Positions 16,707-25,218 of a DNA stretch of 64,000 nucleotides are shown one piece after another (position 1 is the stretch's first letter; every line of letters starts with the position of its first letter). Both the position numbers and the translations under genes were made by a program. The DNA comes from G958296245 sp965262055 (GTDB taxonomy: Bacteria > Chloroflexota > Dehalococcoidia > Lucifugimonadales > G958296245), in NCBI GenBank assembly GCA_965262055.1, contig CBDHEI010000002.1, positions 2,790,001-2,854,000 on the forward strand, written 5' to 3'. A model generated the notes under the pieces. It saw nothing but the letters and a program-made list of their open reading frames with translations. It ran no database searches and was not told the origin of the DNA.

Positions 16707-17696
16707 CTAGTAGCGGCGGGCAACGACGTAGCGGGCGATCTGCTCCAGCGAATCGCGCGCCGGGCTCGGATCAAGCACCGCCAGCGCCTCGACAGCGGCC
16801 ATGGAGTAGCTGTCGGCTACGGCGTACGACTGGTCGATTATCGCCGGGTCCTGCGCCGTCTTGACAGCCAAGGCCAGGATCTCGTCGTCTCCGGGGCGCC
16901 TGAGCGACTGCAGCACCGGGTTTTCGGCCTCGCCCGTCTCGACCGCGATGATGGTGGGCATCGTCATGATGCCCTGGGCCAGGTCGGCGCCCACCGGCTT
17001 GCCGACCTCTTCCCTGGTTGCGTCGAAGTCGAGGATGTCGTCGACGATCTGGAACGACATGCCCATGTTGTAGCCGTAGCTCTTCAGCGCCGTCACCTCG
17101 TCTTCAACCGCGCCCCCCAGGATTGCGCCAGACTCGGCGGCGGTCGTAAAGAGAGATGCCGTCTTGTCGTAGATGCGCTTCAGGTATGCCTCCCTCGCCT
17201 GGGTCGTCTGGAAGGCCGAGGCCATCTCCTGGAGCTCGCCGCTCGCGAGCGACATGATCGTCTCCGCGAACCTGCGTATCACGTGCACGTTGCCCGTGTC
17301 GCACACGTAGGTCGCCGATGTGGCGAACACGTAGTCGCCCACCAGCACCGCCACGTTCCTTCCCCATAGGCTCGACACCGTGGCGAAGCCGCGCCGCAGG
17401 TCCGAGTCGTCCACCGTATCGTCGTGGATCAGCGACGCGACGTGGAGCAGCTCCACTGCTGCGGCCATCAGCTCCGCGTTGCGCCCGTCGTTGGGATGCA
17501 GCCGCGCCGCCAGGAGCGTGACCGCGGGCCTGAGCCCCTTGCCCGTAGTCTGCAAGATGTGCTCTAGGGGCTCGGCCAGGTATTCATCCTGGTCGCTGGC
17601 GAGCCGGCGAAGCCCCTTCCTGACGCGTTCGAGCTGCTCCTGGATAGGCTCATAGAGCCGCTCCAGCTGGTCAGGAAGGACCGCAGTTTCCCTCAT
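16707..17696 (-). CDS. Polyprenyl diphosphate synthase
   Basis: The product has about 329 residues. The first aspartate-rich motif is LIHDDTVDDSDLRRG, the second is QIVDDILDF, and GKGLRPAVTLLAA is the usual N-terminal substrate-binding segment. These are trans-isoprenyl diphosphate synthases that condense IPP onto allylic diphosphates. Long-chain products for menaquinone side chains are the likely outcome, but chain length cannot be read safely. ATG at 17696 is preferred because GAGGCGAG lies upstream; an in-frame ATG at 17711 has no such site. Next gene on the strand is cofE. Confidence 0.88.
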   Translation of the reverse strand: MRETAVLPDQLERLYEPIQEQLERVRKGLRRLASDQDEYLAEPLEHILQTTGKGLRPAVTLLAARLHPNDGRNAELMAAAVELLHVASLIHDDTVDDSDLRRGFATVSSLWGRNVAVLVGDYVFATSATYVCDTGNVHVIRRFAETIMSLASGELQEMASAFQTTQAREAYLKRIYDKTASLFTTAAESGAILGGAVEDEVTALKSYGYNMGMSFQIVDDILDFDATREEVGKPVGADLAQGIMTMPTIIAVETGEAENPVLQSLRRPGDDEILALAVKTAQDPAIIDQSYAVADSYSMAAVEALAVLDPSPARDSLEQIARYVVARRY

Positions 17697-17757
17697 GTCC
17701 GCTCGCCTCATGTACGTGTGGATTTCTCAACCGGGCGCACCCGCCGCGACCCGCTGT

Positions 17758-19428
17758 TCAGCCATGCACCCGCGCGGTTTCCTGCTCGATCACCGCCTCG
17801 TCCAGCTTGGCGAACAGCGGCTCCGGCCTGGGCATAGGCTGCCCCGGCTCGATGGCGTCAGGGTCCCAGCGCCAGCCTTCGTCCTCCAGGGAGCCCTCGA
17901 GGCCCAGCATCGCGTGCAGCTTCTCCGAGCTGAATGGCAGGTAGGGAGCAAGAGCGACCTTCAGGCAGTTGACCGCCGTCATCGCCGTCCAGAGCGTCGT
18001 GGCTGCGGCAGCCTTGTCCGTCTTGATCTGCCGCCACGGCGCTTTTCGGTCTAGGTACCGGTTCGCCTCTTGCGCGAGGCCCATGGCAGACCCCAGCCCC
18101 GCGCGGAACTGGCACCTCGATATAGCCCCGTCCGTCTCGTCCAGCCGCGCTCGCGCCGCCGCCAGCAGCGCCTCGTCCTCTGCCTGGAGTTGCCCCTTCT
18201 CAGGCGCCCGTCCGTCGAAGTTGCGGTGGGACATTGTAAGCACGCGGTGCACCAAGTTCCCGTACGTGGCGACCAGCTCGTCGTTGTTGGCCCGCACGTA
18301 CTCGCGCCACGAGAAGTCGGAGTCGCTGGTCTCCGGCATGTTCGCGGCCAGCACGTACCTGAGCGGGTCGGGCTCGTACCTGTCCAAATAGTCTGGCAGC
18401 CACACCGCCCAGTCCCGGCTGGTGGAGAGCTTCAACCCCTCTAGGTTCAGGTACTCGTTCGCGGGAACGTCGTAGGGCAGATTCAGCCCGCCGTAGCCAG
18501 TGAGCATCGCAGGCCAGATGATCGTGTGGAAGGGTATGTTGTCCTTCCCCATGAAGTAGTACGACCGGCACTCCTCTTCTTGCCAGAAGCTGCGCCACCG
18601 CTCCGGCTCTCCGTTGCGGGCCGCCCACTCCTTCGAGGCCGATAGGTACCCAATTACCGCCTCGAACCAGACGTATATCCGCTTCCCGTCGTACCCGTCG
18701 AGGGGCAAGGGGATCCCCCACTCGATGTCGCGGGTAATAGCCCTGTCCTTCAGCCCGCCCTCCAGGTACCCGATGGAGAAGTTGCGCACGTTGGGGCGCC
18801 AGTGCTCCTGCTCTCGCACCCAGTTCAGCAGCCCCTCCTCGAATGAGGTCAGCTTCAGGAAGAAGTGCTCCGTCTCCCGGATCCTCGGCTCGCCGCCGCA
18901 GAGGCGGCACGCCATGTTCACGAGCTCGCGAGGGTCGAGCGTCCGCCCGCAGGCGTCGCACTGGTCGCCGCGGGCCCCGTCGGCGCCGCAGTGGGGGCAT
19001 ATCCCCTCCACGTACCGGTCTGCCAGGAACCGCCCGTCCGTGTCGCAGTAGGGCTGGTGCATCACCCCCGGGTAGATGTACCCGGCGTCGTGCAGTCTTG
19101 TAAAAATATCCTGCGCGACCTCGTGGTGGTTCTCGGTGTGCGTCGAGGTGAACAGGTCGAAGCTGATGCCCAGCCTGTCCCAGTTGTCCAAAAACTCCGC
19201 GTGGTACTGTCCAAAAACTTCTTCGGGCGAAACCCCGCGCTTTTCGGCCTCCAGGGTCACGGGGGTGCCGTGCGAGTCGCTCCCGGACACCATCAGGACC
19301 TCGTTGCCCTTCAGCCTGTGGTACCGCGCGAATATGTCCGCAGGCACGTAGGCGCCCGCAGCCTGTCCAACGTGGATTGACCCGTTGGCGTAAGGCCACG
19401 CGACAGCGACCAGTATCCGCTCGCCCAT
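17758..19428 (-). CDS. metG: Methionyl-tRNA synthetase
   Basis: The product has 556 residues. The class I HIGH motif is in PYANGSIHVGQ and the KMSKS equivalent is LKLSTSRDW. A knuckle with CPHCGADGARGDQCDACG is the zinc site of MetG. It charges tRNA-Met in the cytoplasm. The length lacks the C-terminal dimerisation domain found in some longer enzymes. The GC-rich hairpin region upstream may affect its expression. It precedes the polyprenyl synthetase and cofE genes on the same strand. Confidence 0.95.
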   Translation of the reverse strand: MGERILVAVAWPYANGSIHVGQAAGAYVPADIFARYHRLKGNEVLMVSGSDSHGTPVTLEAEKRGVSPEEVFGQYHAEFLDNWDRLGISFDLFTSTHTENHHEVAQDIFTRLHDAGYIYPGVMHQPYCDTDGRFLADRYVEGICPHCGADGARGDQCDACGRTLDPRELVNMACRLCGGEPRIRETEHFFLKLTSFEEGLLNWVREQEHWRPNVRNFSIGYLEGGLKDRAITRDIEWGIPLPLDGYDGKRIYVWFEAVIGYLSASKEWAARNGEPERWRSFWQEEECRSYYFMGKDNIPFHTIIWPAMLTGYGGLNLPYDVPANEYLNLEGLKLSTSRDWAVWLPDYLDRYEPDPLRYVLAANMPETSDSDFSWREYVRANNDELVATYGNLVHRVLTMSHRNFDGRAPEKGQLQAEDEALLAAARARLDETDGAISRCQFRAGLGSAMGLAQEANRYLDRKAPWRQIKTDKAAAATTLWTAMTAVNCLKVALAPYLPFSSEKLHAMLGLEGSLEDEGWRWDPDAIEPGQPMPRPEPLFAKLDEAVIEQETARVHG

Positions 19429-19750
19429 TGCCTCCCCCTTCGTATCACCCCGTCAAAAGGGTTCGTTAATCGTATCACAAACGCCCGAACCCAGCCCCGG
19501 AGCCGACCAGTTCCAGGTTGGCTCCGGGTACGTAGAGCCCCGTTGCCAACCTCCTCCTCCGGGCCCTAGCGATGCGCCAACCACGTGCTCGGAACCCGTC
19601 GGGGTGTGCAGAGGGGCGGAGCCCCTTTGCCGGGGGAGTGGGGGTGTCCCCCACGATTCCCTGCTGGGGGTGGGTGGGTGGGGCAATCAAGACGCCTCCA
19701 CCATCCGCCACGCGGTGGAGGTCGATTCCCAAAGGGATAAGTTTAACTAC
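19429..19750. other. Intergenic region with G-rich hairpins, no gene
   Basis: This 322-base stretch lies between metG and the LRR gene and holds no convincing gene. It contains CCGGAGCC/GGCTCCGG around 19497-19529, AGGGGC/GCCCCT (19612-19626) and GTGGGGG/CCCCCAC (19638-19654), plus a run of GGGTGGGTGGGTGGGG near 19676. These look like dispersed hairpin repeats or terminators for the LRR gene on the minus strand. Confidence 0.6.
19612..19654. repeat. Tandem short palindromes
   Basis: There are two perfect inverted repeats: a 6-bp stem with a 3-base loop (19612-19626) and a 7-bp stem with a 3-base loop (19638-19654). On the minus strand they follow the LRR gene and precede metG. Confidence 0.5.
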
Positions 19751-21478
19751 TTACTCCGATTCGCAAAATGGAAGGCCAGCGGTGTGAATGTCGTTTACCG
19801 GCACGTTCCTCCATCCGTCGGGAACACACCCAACCAGATTGTTATCAGATACGGCCAACAGTCTCAGGTTGGTCAAGTTGCCAAGCTCGGATGGTACCCT
19901 TCCGCCCAACTGGTTGTAGTAGAGGTACAACTCTTGCAGGTTGGTCAAGTTGCCAAGCTCGGACGGTACCTTTCCGCTCAACTGGTTCTGACCGAGGTAC
20001 AACACTTCCAGGTTGGTCAGGCTGCCAAGCTCGGACGGTATCTCCCCGCTCAACTGGTTCTGTTGGATGTACAGCTCTTGCAGGCTAGCGAGATTGCCAA
20101 GCACAGAGGGTATCTCTCCGCTCAACTGGTTCAGACCGAGGCCCAACAGTTGCAGGTCGGTCAAGTTGCCGAGCTCGGACGGTATCTCTCCGCTCAGCTG
20201 GTTCAGACCGAGGTGCAACACTTGCAGGTTCGTCAAGCTGCCAAGCTCGGACGGTACCTCTCCAATCAACTGGTTCTCAGAGAGATCCAACACTTGCAGG
20301 TCGGTCAAGCTGCCAAGCTCGGCCGGTATCTCTCCACTCAGCTCGTTTCCCCATAGGTACAACTTTTGCAGGCTATCGAGGTTGCCAAGCGCGGAGGGTA
20401 TCTCTCCGCTCAACTCGTTCTGAGAGAGGTACAGTTCTTGCAGGCTAGCGAGGTTGCCAAGCTCCGACGGTATCTCTCCACTCAACTGGTTCTCAGCGAG
20501 GGACAACAGTTGCAGGTTGGCCAAGCTGCCAAGCTCGGCCGGTATCTCTCCAACCAACTGGTTCTGAAAGAGGACCAACCTTTGCAGGTTGGTCAGGCTA
20601 CCGAGCTCGGACGGTATCTCTCCGCTCAGCTGGTTCTCACCGAGCTCCAACAGTTGCAGGTTGGTCAAGCTGCCAAGCTCGAACGGTATCTCTCCGCTCA
20701 GCTTGTTCTCAAAGAAAACCAATACGTGCAGGTTGGTCAAGCTGCCGAGCTCGGCCGGTATCTCTCCGCTCAACTGGTTCTGAGCGAGGTACAGTTCTTG
20801 CAGGCTAGCGAGGTTGCCGAGCTCGGCCGGTATCTCTCCGCTCAACTCGTTTCCCCATAGGTACAGTTCTTGCAGGCTAGCAAGGTTGCCAAGCTCGGAC
20901 GGTATCTCTCCGCTCAGCTGGTTCTGAGCGAGGTACAGTTCTTGCAGGCTAGCGAGGCTGCCAAGCTCGGATGGTACCTCTCCGCTCAGCTCGTTGTCAT
21001 GTAGGTACAGTTCTTGCAGGCTAGCGAGGTTGCCGAGCTCGGACGGTACCTCTCCAACCAGCTGGTTATCAGAGAGATCCAGTTCAGCTACTCTTCCGCT
21101 GGCATTCGTTGTCACACCATGCCACGTGCCGATTGGGGCATTACTCAGCCAGTTCTGTCGCTTGGCCCAGTTCTCTCCGTTTGTGGCGTTGTAGATCGCG
21201 ACCAAGGCTTCCCGGTCAGTGTCGCGGATAGACGTGGATGTGCGTTCTGGTGATGCAGTAGGTACAGCCGTGGGAGTGGACGACGGATATGGTGTCGCTG
21301 TCGGGTATGGTGTAGGTGTCGGCGTGAGGATACTGGTGGAGACCAGTTGGGGAGCGTGGGTCGGTGCTGGGTCGCCTCCAAAGATGCCGCAGGCCAAGAT
21401 CACCGGCAGGACAAGTGCACAAACAGCCAGTTTCCAAAGCGCGCCCCATGCCAGGCGTCCGGTATTCCTATCGCCCAT
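19751..21478 (-). CDS. Leucine-rich-repeat lipoprotein (plant-type LRRs)
   Basis: The product has 575 residues from the ATG at 21478, preceded by GGAGG. It starts with a basic N-region and hydrophobic helix ending in a lipobox-like VILACG, so it is probably membrane-anchored. A Thr/Pro-rich linker (about residues 45-85) follows. An LRRNT-like cap comes next (DREALVAIYNATNGENW), then about 17 full 24-residue repeats and one partial with consensus LxxLxLxxNQLSGEIPSELGxL. These are plant-type LRRs forming a solenoid for protein or glycan binding. The C-terminal cap ends GCVPDGW. The ligand is unknown. Confidence 0.88.
   Translation of the reverse strand: MGDRNTGRLAWGALWKLAVCALVLPVILACGIFGGDPAPTHAPQLVSTSILTPTPTPYPTATPYPSSTPTAVPTASPERTSTSIRDTDREALVAIYNATNGENWAKRQNWLSNAPIGTWHGVTTNASGRVAELDLSDNQLVGEVPSELGNLASLQELYLHDNELSGEVPSELGSLASLQELYLAQNQLSGEIPSELGNLASLQELYLWGNELSGEIPAELGNLASLQELYLAQNQLSGEIPAELGSLTNLHVLVFFENKLSGEIPFELGSLTNLQLLELGENQLSGEIPSELGSLTNLQRLVLFQNQLVGEIPAELGSLANLQLLSLAENQLSGEIPSELGNLASLQELYLSQNELSGEIPSALGNLDSLQKLYLWGNELSGEIPAELGSLTDLQVLDLSENQLIGEVPSELGSLTNLQVLHLGLNQLSGEIPSELGNLTDLQLLGLGLNQLSGEIPSVLGNLASLQELYIQQNQLSGEIPSELGSLTNLEVLYLGQNQLSGKVPSELGNLTNLQELYLYYNQLGGRVPSELGNLTNLRLLAVSDNNLVGCVPDGWRNVPVNDIHTAGLPFCESE
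19812..21092 (-). repeat. 72-bp tandem repeat array encoding LRRs
   Basis: About 18 copies of a 72-base unit encode 24-residue leucine-rich repeats. Copies are similar but not identical, with alternating SGEIPSELG, SGEIPAELG and VGEVPSELG variants. Such arrays change copy number by unequal recombination, so length may vary between strains. Confidence 0.85.
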
Positions 21479-21719
21479 GCCGCAGGTCCTCCAGGTCGCC
21501 AGTCCGCCTAGACCTTGACCCGTTCTCTGCCAGGCTCCAGCACCGACCAGGATCCGCACAATGTTAACGTTGCCCTCGCTGACTACCTCGATGAGAACCA
21601 AGTCACTGTAGCGATTCGTCCCGTTGACGTCGCCCGCCTATATTAACGCAGGTAGAACTCCTACGAAGCCGTACCAAGGCGCGGCAACATTATGCACTTC
21701 CATTGCCAAGCAGTCATGC

Positions 21720-21749
21720 TTGACACCAATCGGAAGGCCCCCCTATACT
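21720..21749 (+). promoter_or_regulatory. Promoter of the trpS-trpE-recR-recO unit
   Basis: TTGACA at 21720-21725 and TATACT at 21744-21749 have an 18-base spacer, close to the vegetative consensus. The T-box leader starts shortly downstream. Confidence 0.8.
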
Positions 21750-21774
21750 GACTTCTGTTCGAAACATACCGACA

Positions 21775-22050
21775 GGCTGAGATCGGGACTAGTACGCCTC
21801 CAGCGAAGCTCAGAGAGCCGGGTAAGCTGCGAGCCGGCGCCGGCGCAGAGGCCGAATGGACCCGGGAGCCTCCATCCGAACCCCCGCGACGGGGCGTAGG
21901 CGTGGACGGGTTGGGCGCCGTTATCAGAGCCTAGGGCATCTATGCGCAGACACGCATGCGCCCGTTACGATGAAGCCGTTGGCGGAGACGCAGGCGGCGA
22001 AGCAGGGTGGCACCACGAAAAGCCCCGTCCCTCGATGGACGGGGCTTTTT
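21775..22050 (+). promoter_or_regulatory. T-box riboswitch with Trp (UGG) specifier
   Basis: The antiterminator core AGGGTGGCACCACG lies at 22004-22017. It is followed by a strong terminator: AGCCCCGTCC (22021-22030), loop CTCGAT, GGACGGGGCT (22037-22046) and TTTT. Upstream, a Stem I-like region has AGTA near its base, CAGAGAGCCGGG in the distal part and GAATGGACCCGGGAG around the specifier, with TGG at 21857-21859. This fits a tRNA-Trp sensor: uncharged tRNA-Trp pairs with UGG and with the T-box bulge, blocking the terminator. The downstream gene is trpS, which confirms the specificity. The 5' limit is approximate. Confidence 0.92.
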
Positions 22051-22068
22051 GCGTCAGGAGGACTGCTC

Positions 22069-23133
22069 ATGTTGCAGACACAAGAAGCAAGCGCCGCCGC
22101 AACCGGACTCGTGGCCGAGACCAGGAAGCGCGTATTCAGCGGCATACAGCCGTCAGGCGAGCTACACCTGGGCAACTACCTGGGCGCCATGAAGGGATGG
22201 GCAGAGCGCCAGAGCGAGAAGGTCAACTTCTTCTGCATAGTCGACCTGCACGCTATCACGGTGCCCCAGGATCCGGAGACCCTGCGCCGTAGGACGCGCT
22301 CGGTCGCCGCGATGCTGCTCGCCGTCGGGCTCGACCCCAACCAGTGCACCCTCTTCATCCAGAGTCACGTGTCCGCCCACGCCGAGGGATGCTGGCTGCT
22401 CAACTGCATCACGCCCTTGGGCTGGCTGGAGCGGATGACCCAGTTCAAGGACAAGGCCGCCGGCCAGGAGCGCGTCTCGACGGGCCTGCTCGACTACCCG
22501 GTGCTGATGGCCGCCGACATCGTCCTCTACGACGCCGACGAGGTGCCGGTGGGCGGCGACCAGAAGCAGCACGTCGAGTTGGCGCGAGACATAGCCAGCC
22601 GCTTCAACCGCCTCTACGGCGAGACCTTCGTCGTGCCCGAGCCCATGATCCCGGAGGTGGGCGCGCGCGTCATGGGACTGAACGACCCCACCGTCAAGAT
22701 GTCGAAGACCCACTCAACCGTCCGAGGCCACGCCGTCGCAATGCTGGACGAGCCGAAGGAGATCGAGCGCTCCTTCAAGCGCGCGGTCACCGACTCCGGC
22801 AGCGAGATAGCCTTTTCGGACGACCCGGCTAGGGCAGGGGTGAACAACCTCCTCGGCATATACAAGGTGGTGACCGGCAAGAGCAAGGACGAGGTGGAGC
22901 GCGACTTCACCGACGCCCGAGGCTACGGCGACCTGAAGATGCGTGTCGCCGAGGTCGTGATCGAGGAGCTGCGCCCAATCCAGCAGCGCTACTACCGGCT
23001 CATGGACGACCTCTCCGAGCTCGACGCCCTGATGGCGAGAGGGGCGGAGCAGGCCGAGGCCGTCAGCGGCCCCAAGCTCAGGGAGGCAAAGGAGCGCATC
23101 GGTCTCGTGCTCCCCGGAGCTCCCGCCGCATGA
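22069..23133 (+). CDS. trpS: Tryptophanyl-tRNA synthetase
   Basis: The product has 354 residues. The HIGH motif appears as GELHLGNYLG near residue 33 and the KMSKS motif as VKMSKTHS near residue 210. GGDQKQHVELARDIASR is the TrpRS tryptophan/ATP-site segment. Start ATG at 22069 lies just after CAGGAGG and the T-box terminator, so expression depends on tRNA-Trp charging. It is the first gene of a unit with trpE, recR and recO. Confidence 0.95.
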   Translation: MLQTQEASAAATGLVAETRKRVFSGIQPSGELHLGNYLGAMKGWAERQSEKVNFFCIVDLHAITVPQDPETLRRRTRSVAAMLLAVGLDPNQCTLFIQSHVSAHAEGCWLLNCITPLGWLERMTQFKDKAAGQERVSTGLLDYPVLMAADIVLYDADEVPVGGDQKQHVELARDIASRFNRLYGETFVVPEPMIPEVGARVMGLNDPTVKMSKTHSTVRGHAVAMLDEPKEIERSFKRAVTDSGSEIAFSDDPARAGVNNLLGIYKVVTGKSKDEVERDFTDARGYGDLKMRVAEVVIEELRPIQQRYYRLMDDLSELDALMARGAEQAEAVSGPKLREAKERIGLVLPGAPAA

Positions 23134-23152
23134 AGAGGATGGAGAGATAGCC

Positions 23153-24604
23153 TTGTACCGCCCGACGTTGGAGGAAGTCCGCCACATGGCCGGCCGGGGC
23201 AACCTGGTCCCGGTCTACCGCGAGATTACCGCCGATCTCGACACCCCCGTGTCGGCCTACCTGAAGGTCGCCAGGTCCCCGTACTCCTTCCTGCTCGAGA
23301 GCGTGGAAGGCGGCAACCGCATCGCCCGCTACAGCTTCATAGGCACCGAGCCCTACGACGTCATCAGGACGGGGCCGGGGGAAAGCCACGGACCCACGGA
23401 CCCTCTGACCCACGTGGAGAATGCGCTGAAGCACAGGGTGCCCGTGGGTATGCCCGAGGACCAGAGGTTCAACGGCGGAGCCGTGGGCTTCCTCGCATAC
23501 GAGGCGGTCAACTACTTCGAGCGCCTGCCATCCCCCGATTCGGACCCGCTGGGCCTGCCAGAATCGGTCTTCATGATGACCGACACCTTCATGATCTTCG
23601 ACCACCTGATGCACAAGATACGAATCGTCAGCCACGCCCATCTCGACCTCGGCGTCGAGCGCGCGTACGCGGAGGCCGTGCGACGGATTGAGGAGATCGT
23701 AGTCCGGCTTGACCGGCCCCTCACGCCCCCGTCAAGCGCCGGTAGCGGCGCGTCTGGCTCTCAGTTCATATCTAACATGTCCCGCCCCGACTACGAGGAG
23801 ATGGTCGAGGCCGTCAAGCGGTACATCTACGAGGGCGACGTGATCCAGACCGTAGTGGCGCAGCGCTTCAACCGGCCCACATCAGCCCACCCCTTCGAGA
23901 TCTACCGCGCCCTCCGCGCCATCAACCCATCTCCGTACATGTACTACCTGGAGCTGGACGGTTTCCAAATCGTCGGCGCCTCCCCCGAACTGCTGGTCCA
24001 GGTCGAGAACGGCCAGGTAGCCACCCACCCGATCGCCGGCACGCGCCCCCGAGGCGACTCGACCGGAGAGGACCTGGAGCTGGAGGCCGACCTGCGCACC
24101 GACGAGAAGGAGCGCGCCGAACACATCATGCTAGTCGACCTCGGGCGCAACGACATAGGCCGCGTCAGCCTGCCCGGCTCCGTACAGGTAACCCAGCTCA
24201 TGGACGTCGAGCGCTACTCCCACGTCATGCACCTCGTCTCCCACGTAACCGGCAAGCTCAAGAGCGACTACACCTGCTACGACGTGCTGCGTGCCTGCTT
24301 CCCCGCCGGCACCGTCTCCGGCGCCCCCAAGATCCGCGCCATGGAGATAATCGCCGAGCTGGAGCCCGACAAGCGCGGCCCCTACGCCGGCGCCGTCGGC
24401 TACTTCGACTTCAAGGGCAACATGGACACCGCCATCACCATCCGCACCATGGTCATGAAGGACGGCGTGGCCCACGTGCAGGCGGGCGGGGGAGTAGTAC
24501 ACGACAGCACGCCGGTGGGCGAGTACGAGGAGACTGTGCACAAGGCCTCGGCGCTGATGCGCGCCATAGACCAGGCAGAGGCCGCGCGGGGGCGCAGCTC
24601 ATGA
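23153..24604 (+). CDS. trpE: Anthranilate synthase component I
   Basis: The product has 483 residues. N-terminal YSFLLESVEGG includes the LLES tryptophan-feedback motif. The chorismate-binding domain has IAGTRPRGDSTGEDLELEA, DLGRNDIGRVS, SGAPKIRAMEIIAELEP and VQAGGGVVHDS. It converts chorismate and ammonia or glutamine to anthranilate with a TrpG partner, which is not in this window. TTG start with GGAGAG upstream lies 19 bases after trpS. T-box control of trpS and trpE together raises Trp supply and charging when tRNA-Trp is uncharged. Stop overlaps the recR start. Confidence 0.93.
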   Translation: MYRPTLEEVRHMAGRGNLVPVYREITADLDTPVSAYLKVARSPYSFLLESVEGGNRIARYSFIGTEPYDVIRTGPGESHGPTDPLTHVENALKHRVPVGMPEDQRFNGGAVGFLAYEAVNYFERLPSPDSDPLGLPESVFMMTDTFMIFDHLMHKIRIVSHAHLDLGVERAYAEAVRRIEEIVVRLDRPLTPPSSAGSGASGSQFISNMSRPDYEEMVEAVKRYIYEGDVIQTVVAQRFNRPTSAHPFEIYRALRAINPSPYMYYLELDGFQIVGASPELLVQVENGQVATHPIAGTRPRGDSTGEDLELEADLRTDEKERAEHIMLVDLGRNDIGRVSLPGSVQVTQLMDVERYSHVMHLVSHVTGKLKSDYTCYDVLRACFPAGTVSGAPKIRAMEIIAELEPDKRGPYAGAVGYFDFKGNMDTAITIRTMVMKDGVAHVQAGGGVVHDSTPVGEYEETVHKASALMRAIDQAEAARGRSS

Positions 24605-25212
24605 CCACACGCCGCTACTCTGCCGCCGAGCCCGTCGGACAGCTCGTCGAGGAGTTTCACAAGCTGCCTGGCATAGGGCCCAAGACGGCCCAGCGACTCA
24701 CCTACCACCTCGTGCGCATGCCCAGGGACGACGCACTCCGGCTCGCTGGTGCCATACTCGCCGTCAAGGACCGTATCGTCCTCTGCTCCCAGTGCTACAA
24801 CATCACTGAGGCCGATCCGTGCCCCCTCTGCGGTAGCCCCAACAGGGACCGCACCCGCATTTGCGTCGTCGAGGAGGCCCTCGACGTGGTGGCGCTGGAG
24901 CGGACGGGCGCCTACGCGGGGCTGTACCACGTGCTCCACGGCGTCATCTCCCCCATGAACGGCATCGGTCCCGAGGAGCTCAAGATCCGCCCCCTGCTGG
25001 AACGCCTCAAGGGCGGCGACGTGCAGGAGGTCATCCTGGCCACCAACCCGAACCTCGAAGGGGAAGCGACCTCCATGTACATCTACAACCTTATCGCCCC
25101 CTTGGGCGTGAAGGTCACGCGCCCTGCCAGGGGCCTGCCCGTGGGCGGCGACCTGGAGTACGCCGACGAGATCACCCTGGGACGGGCCATCGAAGGACGC
25201 CAGAGTATCTGA
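24601..25212 (+). CDS. recR: Recombination mediator RecR
   Basis: The product has 203 residues. A helix-hairpin-helix is seen in FHKLPGIGPKTAQRL, a C4 zinc finger in CSQCYNITEADPCPLCG, and a Toprim domain from RICVVEEALDVVAL through VLHGVISPMNGIGPEEL. RecR with RecO loads RecA at gaps. ATGA overlap with trpE couples it to the trp unit, and recO follows 6 bases later. recR and recO together behind trp genes is an unusual linkage that puts gap repair under the T-box promoter unless an internal promoter exists. Confidence 0.96.
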   Translation: MTTRRYSAAEPVGQLVEEFHKLPGIGPKTAQRLTYHLVRMPRDDALRLAGAILAVKDRIVLCSQCYNITEADPCPLCGSPNRDRTRICVVEEALDVVALERTGAYAGLYHVLHGVISPMNGIGPEELKIRPLLERLKGGDVQEVILATNPNLEGEATSMYIYNLIAPLGVKVTRPARGLPVGGDLEYADEITLGRAIEGRQSI

Positions 25213-25218
25213 CAGCCC

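Noticed and set aside
18200..19399. Second minus-strand frame overlapping metG
   Set aside because: The other frame gives full MetG motifs; this is a shadow rich in Arg/Gly/Ala.
19812..21092. Regularly spaced repeats considered as a CRISPR array
   Set aside because: The 72-base units are fully coding in one frame, lack unique spacers, and give clean LRR motifs.
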